Assembly: GCA_903861235.1 (NCBI GenBank)
Contig: CAIOTP010000285.1
Span: forward strand, 1-8,021
Reading direction: 5' to 3'
DNA from: an uncultured bacterium
GTDB lineage: Bacteria; Planctomycetota; Phycisphaerae; Phycisphaerales; SM1A02
Length of the DNA: 8,021 nt
The notes beneath the pieces are model-generated. The model made no database searches. It saw only the letters and a list, made by a program, of their open reading frames with translations, and had not been told where the DNA came from. Position 1 is the stretch's first letter. Every line of letters begins with the position of its first letter. A program made the translations under genes and the position numbers. Positions 1 to 6,146 of the stretch are shown here, piece by piece.

Positions 1-109
1 GGACTTGGCCACCGGCGCCGATCCACCTGCGAGCGAGTTCCCAGTGCCGCCATCCCGTGCCGATGCCCGGTCCGCCTGCGTAATGGTTGACGATCCAGAT
101 CCGAGTCAT
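1..109 (-). CDS. N-terminal fragment of a probable family-4 glycosyltransferase (runs off left edge)
   Basis: Thirty-six codons are visible, starting from the ATG at 109-107 and still open at position 1. The peptide begins MTRIWIVNHYAGGPGIG and continues through WRHWELARRWIGAGGQV. A beta strand (RIWIVNHY), a glycine-rich loop, then an aromatic/Arg-rich helix ending in an A-R-x-W-x-x-x-G-x-x-V pattern is the usual start of GT-B fold, GT4-type glycosyltransferases, where strand 1, the loop and helix 1 open the N-terminal (acceptor) Rossmann domain. The ATG overlaps the stop of the YdcF-family gene in an ATGA arrangement, so the two are probably co-transcribed and translationally coupled. Such an enzyme would act at the cytoplasmic membrane face, adding a sugar to a polysaccharide precursor. 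The donor and acceptor cannot be read. Only the N-terminus is seen, so the family call rests on pattern alone; another Rossmann-like enzyme is possible. Confidence 0.6.
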   Translation of the reverse strand, partial: MTRIWIVNHYAGGPGIGTGWRHWELARRWIGAGGQV

Positions 110-942
110 GGACTGGTCGGCGCCGTCACTTCGGTCGGACTCGGTGAGATCGTCTCTCGCAGCAGGCCGATCCACTCCTTGACGCTGTTTTCGGTCTGTG
201 CAAGGGCTTGGCCGCGTGGGACAAGCATGAGCCATCTGAAGCGTTCGGCGGATCCAAGGGTTTCGAAGTCACATGGGACCGGCGTCACCCGGAATCCAAG
301 GCGCTCCACGATCAAGCGAGCGCGGGGCATGTGAATGGCGCTGGTGCACAAGAGCACGTGCAGGACGCCCAGCGACTTCAACTGGACTGCCAACCTCGCT
401 GTCTCGTCAGAGGTGTACAACGCTTGTCCACAGGCAAGCATCGCTTCCGGCGGGACACCCCGTTCGATCGCCAAGCGACGCATGTAATCACTCACCAGAG
501 GTCGGTCGGGCAGACCGAATTCGCCGCCGCCAAGAGCCAGGATCGGCGCACGACCGGCCTTGAAGGCTCGGACCGCGATCTCGAAGCGGTCTCCGGCAGC
601 CTTGGTGAAGAGATGCGTCTCTCCGGCCTCCGAAACATGACCCTGCTGCCCACCCCCGAGCACCATGATGGCGTCGGCCAAAGGAGCGTCTTCGGGCCTC
701 AGGAAGGGCGTCTGCCGCTCCAGAGAGCGGGCGAGCAGGGCGGCCACCCACGGTGTGCTGGCAAAGTAGAGGATCGCCAAGCCCGAGGCGGCAATCGCGA
801 GTGCCTTCCGACATCGCCCAGTTTCGAAGGGCTGGCGCCGGAGTTGTCTCCATGCCAGAAAGAGCCCCAGAGCGATCAGGGCCACCGACACGCCGCTCGG
901 CATGAAGAACATGATGTACCAACGCGTGGGAATCAGGTTCAC
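106..942 (-). CDS. YdcF/ElyC/SanA-family (DUF218) membrane protein
   Basis: 278 residues from a GTG start at 942. Two hydrophobic segments lie near the N-terminus (about residues 11-31 and 46-66), followed by a soluble DUF218 domain. Family signatures seen are AIMVLGGGQ (91-99), the helix after DRFEIAVRAFKAGRAP (118-133), LALGGG (135-140), TSDETA (177-182), CTSAIHMPRA (199-208, the S-x-x-H-x-x-R-A block) and the C-terminal E-W-I-G-L (256-260). The membrane topology and the MFFMPSG start resemble ElyC-type proteins, which are linked to envelope or lipid-carrier-dependent glycan metabolism; the biochemical reaction of the family is poorly defined. The GTG is chosen because it keeps the whole first membrane helix with its preceding residues. 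An ATG at 912 (residue 11) is the alternative; neither has a clear Shine-Dalgarno site. The gene is divergent from the porin (51-base gap) and overlaps the downstream glycosyltransferase by 4 bases. Confidence 0.88.
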   Translation of the reverse strand: MNLIPTRWYIMFFMPSGVSVALIALGLFLAWRQLRRQPFETGRCRKALAIAASGLAILYFASTPWVAALLARSLERQTPFLRPEDAPLADAIMVLGGGQQGHVSEAGETHLFTKAAGDRFEIAVRAFKAGRAPILALGGGEFGLPDRPLVSDYMRRLAIERGVPPEAMLACGQALYTSDETARLAVQLKSLGVLHVLLCTSAIHMPRARLIVERLGFRVTPVPCDFETLGSAERFRWLMLVPRGQALAQTENSVKEWIGLLRETISPSPTEVTAPTSP

Positions 943-993
943 GCACCAAGAGTATCGGCCACGCCCTCCGCACCTCGCCGTATCCTCGGCCGC

Positions 994-1728
994 ATGAGTC
1001 CCCTCATGGGCGAGGCCATCGGCACCGCAGCCTCGGTGATGCTCGGCACGGCAGCCACCTGTCGCATGCGGCTGGGTGGGGGCGATGGTTCATGGCATGC
1101 GTTGACCATGTCCATGGCCTGGGTCGGCGCCACCTTCGCCGGTCTGCTGATCGCCGCCTCCTCCGGCGCGGGTCACCTGAATCCCGCGGTGACGCTGGGC
1201 CTGTACGCCGGAGGTCACTTCCCGGGAGATCGCGTGCAGCCTTTCATGCTGGCCCAATGCCTGGGGGCCTTCCTCGGCGCCGCCCTCATGTGGCTCTCGT
1301 GCCTTCCGCTCTGGGGTCAGGCTCGCGGCGATCGGCGCACCATCGACTGCTTCTGCGTCCAGCCTGCGGTTCGCGCCCCGCTGGGAATCCTGCTGGTGGA
1401 AGTGGTGGGCACCATGCTGCTTGTGGCCGGTTTCATGGCCCTGCGCAAGGCGTGTGCGGCCGATCCGACCACATCCATGGTGGAGGGCAGGGGCATCATG
1501 CTGTGGGCGATCGGCGGTGCAGCACTGACGCTGTCCCTGGGTCTTTCGCTGGCTGGCGGCTGGGGCGTGGCGTTGAATCCGGCACGGGACCTGGGGCCCC
1601 GGTTGGCTCACACGCTGCTTCCGTTGCCGGGAAAGGGCTCCAGCGCCTGGTGGGAAGCCTGGCCTGCAGTCGTCGGGCCTCTGGTCGGCGCGTGGATCGC
1701 CGGTGCGTTGTCTCGCACACTCGCCTGA
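994..1728 (+). CDS. Aquaglyceroporin / glycerol facilitator-like MIP-family channel
   Basis: 244 residues from the ATG at 994. The frame stays open far upstream, but there it is only antisense to the YdcF gene. The MIP hourglass plan is complete: six hydrophobic helices (about 5-22, 36-56, 82-103, 128-150, 168-187, 224-242) and two NPA half-helices, HLNPAVTLG (61-69) and LNPARDLGPRL (194-204). The Asp after NPAR (D199) is the usual marker of glycerol-conducting members, and NPARD-x-GP matches E. coli GlpF. In a gapless comparison with GlpF from memory, W43, G183 and R198 match selectivity-filter positions W48, G191 and R206, whereas V192 replaces F200. It probably passes glycerol or other small neutral solutes through the inner membrane. 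No glycerol kinase or dehydrogenase gene is in view, so the substrate is inferred. An in-frame ATG at 1006 is an alternative start. The next gene begins 25 bases after the stop, suggesting a two-gene operon. Confidence 0.9.
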   Translation: MSPLMGEAIGTAASVMLGTAATCRMRLGGGDGSWHALTMSMAWVGATFAGLLIAASSGAGHLNPAVTLGLYAGGHFPGDRVQPFMLAQCLGAFLGAALMWLSCLPLWGQARGDRRTIDCFCVQPAVRAPLGILLVEVVGTMLLVAGFMALRKACAADPTTSMVEGRGIMLWAIGGAALTLSLGLSLAGGWGVALNPARDLGPRLAHTLLPLPGKGSSAWWEAWPAVVGPLVGAWIAGALSRTLA

Positions 1729-1753
1729 GAGCTGGGCTCGTAGCATCCGCTTC

Positions 1754-3790
1754 ATGCTTCGCCGCGCCCGCAACGTCGTCATGGCTGCCCTCGCCACCCT
1801 GGTGATCGCCGCTGCCGCCGTACCCCAGCAGCCGGCGGAACTGCCATGGTTCATCCTTCTTGGGCAGCGTGTGGCCAAGGTCCGCGAGCGCATGCCCTTC
1901 GAGAATCGCGTGGTGCTGGTCCCTGACGAGGCGACCTTCCTGGAGGAGGTGTCCCTCTGGCGCGCCGGCCGATCGGCGCTCGACAAGGATCCGGCCACCC
2001 GCGATCGCCGGCAAGGCTGCTGGCCGGTGCTGATCGAGGACGACGTCTTCACGCCGCTGTTCATCCGCGCCTACAAGCCGGCCAAGGTGATCCGTCGCAC
2101 CAGCAAGGCGCCGCCGCTGGCCGATGCCCAAGCCATCCGTGACGCGGTGCGGAAGGCCATCTTCTCCTGCTGGTTCGCCGATGCGGACGCCACAGGGGGC
2201 GATCGCGCCATCTTCGCGCGACAGGACCACACGCCACCGGGCCTGGTCGCCTTCTCCACCAAGGATCCGGGCTATCTGGCTGCCGCCGCGCTCGGTGCCG
2301 CGGACGGGCTGATTCCCGTGGAGATCCAGGGTGACTTCGGCGGCCCCAACGCCTCCATGGACAAGGCCCGCTTCGGCGAACTGTCCGAGGCCATCCGCAC
2401 GGCGTTCGCGGGTTCGGGCATGGAGTACCGGCGCCTGGGGGATGAACTGGACACGCTGGCGTTGTGCATGGCCACCGCACAGCGTGCCGTGCTCGACCTT
2501 CCGGAGGGCCAGAGACCCTCGCTGCCTGGCATGCCGCCCATCAAGCCGGAGGATCCGGTGGCGGTCACGGACGCCCTCTGTCGCAACGACGACGGCACGC
2601 GGTATGCGGTCTGCGGGGCGATCTTCGGTTCGCCGGCTCGGTGCGCGTACATGGCCATGTGCAGCGTGTTTCTGTCCAGGAACACGCTCTGGTGCATGGA
2701 CAGTTACGCCTCGTCTCCACAGTTCGCCACCTACGGGTTCACGCCGATCGTGCCGGTGCTGCAGGAGACAGGGTTGACCCATCGGGTCATTCAGGGTGCC
2801 GAGATCGGACTGGACCGATGGCGCTCCCTCATGATGACCGGCTGGGAGTGCGACATGCTGTTCCTGAACTCCTCGGGCAATCCCGACTTCTTCGACCTGT
2901 GTCCACCCACGGGCGCCATGAACCCCGATCGCGGAGGCCCGGGCGACATTCCCGTGCTGCACCGACCGCTGGCCCTGAGCATGATCCATTCATGGTCGCT
3001 GCAGACGCCGGACGAGCGGGAGACGATCGGAGGCAGGTGGCTCGATTCAGGGGTCTATGCCTACGTGGGCAGTGTCCACGAGCCCTATCTCTTCGCGTTC
3101 CTTCCGCCGGCTGCACAGCTGGAGCGCCTGGTGAACCTGACCCCGTTCCTGGTGGCCGCCCGACAGTTCGACGGCCCATTCGCCATGCCATGGCGTGTGG
3201 ACACGCTCGGCGATCCCTTGATGATCTGTGGGGTGCCCCGCGGCTGGAATCCCCCTGAGCGACTGAAGCCCACCCCCATGGTGCCAGGACAGGAAGACGC
3301 GGTGGCGAAGTGCGCCTCCCTGCTCCGTGCCGCAGACACGGACGCCGACGGACAGGCCAGCCTCGCGGCCATGCGCGAACTTGCACGACTGGCTCGAGAC
3401 GAGGTGGCGGTGAAGTTCTGGCAGAACTGCAAGGACCGGTCGTGGAGCGCCCGGGTGGCTCCGCTGGCGCTCGATCCGCTCTTCGCTCGCCGGGAGCAGC
3501 AGGAATTCCTGGTGGCGTACGGCCGCACCGCCGCACCCTCCGACCGGCAACGCGACATGCTCTGGCAGCTCTGGGGTCCCCAACTGGACCAGCTGAAGGA
3601 TGCCAACCAGGTGGAGCTCTTCGCCAACGCGGTCCGGAAGTCCTGGCCCTCCATGGACTGGGAGCGACTGAGGGGTCCCATGACCTCGGCCATGGGGGGA
3701 CAAGCCACCCGGGCCGCCATGCTTCGAAGCATGGAATCCACCCCCAATCCGCAGCATCGAGCCGCCATGCAGGCATTGCTGGCGAAGTGA
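1754..3790 (+). CDS. Large exported protein of unknown function, cysteine-rich, possible inactive caspase/gingipain-like domain
   Basis: 678 residues from the ATG at 1754. The frame is open to an ATG at 1703, but that would overlap the porin gene and place 17 extra residues before a good Sec signal peptide (R-rich MLRRARN, hydrophobic VVMAALATLVIAAAA, likely cleavage near residue 25-30). I do not recognise the family. Visible parts: an alpha/beta N-terminal region with WPVLIEDD (90-97) then PLFIRAYKPAKVIRR (101-115); a second alpha/beta stretch around residues 165-230; a central region with MLFLNSSGNPDFFDL, ALSMIHSW (410-414 within it), GGRWLDSGVYAYVGSVHEPY (426-445) and LGDPLMICG (485-493); and a helical C-terminus (about 515-678) with an acidic DTDADG (528-533). 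The central pattern recalls C25/caspase-like folds, but the catalytic His and Cys positions look substituted. Thirteen cysteines are present. It is probably secreted, periplasmic or surface-exposed. Likely co-transcribed with the porin. Confidence 0.85.
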   Translation: MLRRARNVVMAALATLVIAAAAVPQQPAELPWFILLGQRVAKVRERMPFENRVVLVPDEATFLEEVSLWRAGRSALDKDPATRDRRQGCWPVLIEDDVFTPLFIRAYKPAKVIRRTSKAPPLADAQAIRDAVRKAIFSCWFADADATGGDRAIFARQDHTPPGLVAFSTKDPGYLAAAALGAADGLIPVEIQGDFGGPNASMDKARFGELSEAIRTAFAGSGMEYRRLGDELDTLALCMATAQRAVLDLPEGQRPSLPGMPPIKPEDPVAVTDALCRNDDGTRYAVCGAIFGSPARCAYMAMCSVFLSRNTLWCMDSYASSPQFATYGFTPIVPVLQETGLTHRVIQGAEIGLDRWRSLMMTGWECDMLFLNSSGNPDFFDLCPPTGAMNPDRGGPGDIPVLHRPLALSMIHSWSLQTPDERETIGGRWLDSGVYAYVGSVHEPYLFAFLPPAAQLERLVNLTPFLVAARQFDGPFAMPWRVDTLGDPLMICGVPRGWNPPERLKPTPMVPGQEDAVAKCASLLRAADTDADGQASLAAMRELARLARDEVAVKFWQNCKDRSWSARVAPLALDPLFARREQQEFLVAYGRTAAPSDRQRDMLWQLWGPQLDQLKDANQVELFANAVRKSWPSMDWERLRGPMTSAMGGQATRAAMLRSMESTPNPQHRAAMQALLAK

Positions 3791-3795
3791 TGGAC

Positions 3796-4725
3796 TCAGC
3801 GACGATTCGGGGTGGCGACTGAGCCTTCGGACATCCGGGCCAGCAATCGCTGTCGAAGTTCGGCCGGGTCCATGTCGAACCGGCTCGTCACGGGTTGTCC
3901 GGTCACACGCTGCGCCTGATCGAGCGCCACGGCGAGCACGGCCATGGTGCCGGTCAGGGTGGGGTGCAGACGGTCGCGCTGCATCAGCGGCCCCAGATGC
4001 GCTTCGCTCCAGACACGGCCGCAGGCGGTCACCGGATCCTGCGCGAGCGTGCAGCGGACCAGCTCGGACATGGGAGCGATGGCCACATTGGGACGACCGC
4101 GCGCCCAGGCCCGAACCCTTTCGTTGAGCTGATCCAGGCACTCGCCGGGTGGCACCATGGCCTGCACCAGCATGCCGCCCTCGACCGAGTCCTGCATGTC
4201 AGGCAGGTCGCCGACCACCATGGGCACCCCGGACGCGGCCAGTTGATCCAGTCGATCCAGCGCGGTCGCGAGCAGAGCCAGTCGATCTTCACAGGTGCGA
4301 AGCGGCTTGCCCTGCACGCCCCGGACGCCATAGGCGTTCCAGAAGAGCCAGTCGATGGCGATCACCAGCGTGGGCCTGGCCTTCAGGGCGTCCTCCACGC
4401 TGCGCCGGGCCGTGGCGTCGGGCTGCATGAAGTAGGTGTCGGTGGCCAGGCTCACCACGCCAATGTCTCCATCCCTGGCGGCCGCCTGGATCAGGTCCGC
4501 CAGGTCCACGCGGCGGGTCGGTCGGGTGCCGTCCGGAAGGGTGGCCCGGAGCCGCACGCCGAATCCGTCGCTCACACTGGCCCCCATGACCACGACGCGG
4601 GCCAAAGGGTCCGGGGTGGCGGCACGAGGCGGGGAGCAGCCCAGAAGGGTCGCCAGGGCCAGCAGGAGGGCCTGCAGCGGGCCCCGAAGCCTCAGAGCCG
4701 TTTCCGGTTCGGTCGGATGACGCAT
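3796..4725 (-). CDS. Predicted SGNH/GDSL-hydrolase lipoprotein
   Basis: 309 residues from the ATG at 4725. The N-terminus has a hydrophobic stretch (residues 17-28) ending in LLGC with Cys at 30, a plausible lipobox (Leu at -2 is less usual), followed by SPPRAATPDP, so it should be a lipid-anchored envelope protein. The mature domain opens with VVVMGASVSDGFG (44-56). G-A-S-V-S matches SGNH block I with S50 as nucleophile, and DRLHPT (251-256) supplies the D-x-x-H of block V (D251, H254). Blocks II and III are not clear; N130 in IDWLFWNAYG is the only candidate seen. Family members hydrolyse esters or transfer acyl groups, and next to an O-antigen ligase-type gene a role in deacylating or acylating an exported glycan is a reasonable inference. 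It lies 94 bases after the ligase gene on the same strand and converges on the exported-protein gene with a 5-base gap. Confidence 0.8.
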   Translation of the reverse strand: MRHPTEPETALRLRGPLQALLLALATLLGCSPPRAATPDPLARVVVMGASVSDGFGVRLRATLPDGTRPTRRVDLADLIQAAARDGDIGVVSLATDTYFMQPDATARRSVEDALKARPTLVIAIDWLFWNAYGVRGVQGKPLRTCEDRLALLATALDRLDQLAASGVPMVVGDLPDMQDSVEGGMLVQAMVPPGECLDQLNERVRAWARGRPNVAIAPMSELVRCTLAQDPVTACGRVWSEAHLGPLMQRDRLHPTLTGTMAVLAVALDQAQRVTGQPVTSRFDMDPAELRQRLLARMSEGSVATPNRR

Positions 4726-4731
4726 GCCTGT

Positions 4732-4794
4732 TCAGCCTAGGTGACTCAGTCCCCCGGACCGTCGCCAACGATCACGAAGATTTGCGACAGACAT
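4732..4794 (-). CDS. Possible 20-codon leader frame before the SGNH lipoprotein gene (doubtful)
   Basis: An ATG at 4794-4792 opens a short frame (MSVANLRDRWRRSGGLSHLG) that stops at 4734-4732, six bases before the lipoprotein ATG. A purine-rich GAAGGGAGAA sits directly before the ATG, but only about two bases separate the GGGAG core from the start, closer than the usual 5-9. The frame is basic and has no recognisable domain. It could be a coupling leader peptide, or simply chance in the 94-base gap. Low confidence. Confidence 0.15.
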   Translation of the reverse strand: MSVANLRDRWRRSGGLSHLG

Positions 4795-4819
4795 TTCTCC
4801 CTTCGAGGGCGGGTGGTCT

Positions 4820-6097
4820 TCAAGGGACCAGGGAAGCCGGCGCGGTCTTCGGCGGCCGACATGCCATCACGAAGGTGATGGCACCCACGCTCAGGAAGCC
4901 GCCCGACTGCATGAAGCCGTCGAAGGCTGCGGCCACGAACCAGACCACCGCGGCGCCGAAGGCCGTGATCCGGACCGGATCCTCCAGCACGGCGCGGAGC
5001 GACTCACGGAAGAAGTGCACCATGAACATGAGGAACATGGCGGCGCCGATCACGCCAGTCTCCGCCAGGATCTGGATGTAGGTCGAGTGGATCATCCGCA
5101 CGGTGGGCATGTCGCGGTTGGGGCTGCGCACGGTGGTGCTCTTGGCGATGCTTTCCGGAATGCCGCCGATGCCCACCCCGGTGATGGGCCACTTGGCCAC
5201 ACCTTCCATGGCCATCTGCCACATGGCCAGGCGGAATTCCACGGTGACCGCGGACTTGCCCTCCAGGGTCTGGGTCACTTCGCTTGCCGCCTGCTGGAAC
5301 TTGGTCCTCAGGTGCGATGCCGCCAGGAAATAGGAGCTCGCCACGATCACCGCCCCCACGCATGCCCGAATCGCCGCACGCCGACGCCAATCCTTGCTCG
5401 TGAAGGCCAGCAGGGCGTTGGCCACGAGCAGTTCCACGGCGATGGCGATGACCGCAGCCCGCGTGGCGGACCACACCAGCGCCACGCCCGAAAGCATGGC
5501 GGGCGGCAGCGACGCCAGAGCGCTCCGCCACCCGGCGATCACGGCCAGCATGAGCCAGTAGGTCAGGGCCACCGCATTCCACAGGCCGTTCTGGGTGGGC
5601 GTGGTCAGTCCCGCCCGTTCCCAGCCTTCCTTTCGGGCAGGAGGCCAGTTGAACGCCACCTGCGAGGCCTGGATCAGCTCCATGATGGTCGTGCCCGCCA
5701 GCAGGGCGGCTGCCAGGTGCCACCAACGGTGTCGCAGGGGCCAAAGCACCGGGATCCAGAGCAGGACGCGCGTGCAGCGGAACTGCTCCACACCGAAGGC
5801 CCGGTCGCTGGACCACAGCAACGAGAGCCAGCTCCACGCAAGCCAGGCCACGAGCCACTTGAGCCAGGTGTGCCGCCACAGATCGCGCCCGGCGGCCGTC
5901 AGTTCCGCGGGTCGCAGGAGCGCACCCGCCACGGCGACCCACAGGCCGATGTTGCTGGTGGCGGTGGAGATGGGCTGAAGCAAGACGCCCACCATGGCCA
6001 TCCACAGGTGCAGCGTGGCGAAGTCCAGGCGCTTTGCAGCCGATGCAGGCGAGGTCCTTTCACCCGGCCTGGAATGTTCCGCAGCGACTTCCGGCAT
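4820..6097 (-). CDS. O-antigen ligase / polymerase family (WaaL/Wzy_C) membrane protein
   Basis: 425 residues from the ATG at 6097. It is strongly hydrophobic throughout, with about ten to twelve membrane segments from residue 29 to 411. Family marks are WSATRAA (209-215, the S-x-R-x-A motif at a helix start, with R213 as the likely functional Arg), the long extra-cytoplasmic loop from about 260 to 340, FRLAMWQMAMEG (288-299), WPITGVGIGG (303-312) and MIHSTYIQILAETGVIG (335-351), where H337 matches the conserved loop histidine of WaaL-type enzymes. Such proteins use lipid-linked (undecaprenyl diphosphate) glycans on the outer face of the inner membrane, either ligating them to an acceptor (lipid A-core or protein) or polymerising repeat units. 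Ligase, polymerase and O-oligosaccharyltransferase cannot be told apart by these motifs. It lies 49 bases downstream of the epimerase gene, in the same direction, fitting one polysaccharide operon. Confidence 0.88.
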   Translation of the reverse strand: MPEVAAEHSRPGERTSPASAAKRLDFATLHLWMAMVGVLLQPISTATSNIGLWVAVAGALLRPAELTAAGRDLWRHTWLKWLVAWLAWSWLSLLWSSDRAFGVEQFRCTRVLLWIPVLWPLRHRWWHLAAALLAGTTIMELIQASQVAFNWPPARKEGWERAGLTTPTQNGLWNAVALTYWLMLAVIAGWRSALASLPPAMLSGVALVWSATRAAVIAIAVELLVANALLAFTSKDWRRRAAIRACVGAVIVASSYFLAASHLRTKFQQAASEVTQTLEGKSAVTVEFRLAMWQMAMEGVAKWPITGVGIGGIPESIAKSTTVRSPNRDMPTVRMIHSTYIQILAETGVIGAAMFLMFMVHFFRESLRAVLEDPVRITAFGAAVVWFVAAAFDGFMQSGGFLSVGAITFVMACRPPKTAPASLVP

Positions 6098-6146
6098 CGG
6101 ACTGCAGTCTATCGCCTCGGCATGTTCAGTCGCGGATCGATGCCGA

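Noticed and set aside
208..993. N-terminal extension of the porin frame upstream of 994
   Set aside because: It lies antisense to the YdcF-family gene, shows no MIP or other domain, and would put about 260 hydrophilic residues before the first membrane helix. The channel is complete from 994.
943..993. Divergent promoter between the YdcF-family and porin genes
   Set aside because: GATACT (minus strand) and TATCCT (plus strand) resemble a -10 element weakly, but neither has a matching -35 at normal spacing. A promoter may exist here but the sequence does not show it.
1703..1753. Upstream ATG for the exported protein
   Set aside because: It would overlap the porin gene and bury the signal peptide behind 17 non-hydrophobic residues.
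1496..2989. Long minus-strand open frame of 497 codons antisense to the exported-protein gene
   Set aside because: Its translation is rich in His, Arg, Gly and Gln with no domain, hydrophobic pattern or signal. It is the usual antisense shadow in high-GC DNA opposite a gene with a clear signal peptide.
3791..3825. Possible bidirectional terminator at the convergent stops
   Set aside because: CTCAG and CTGAG at about 3795 and 3819 form only a short, imperfect stem with a large loop and no T tract, and it lies mostly inside the lipoprotein gene.
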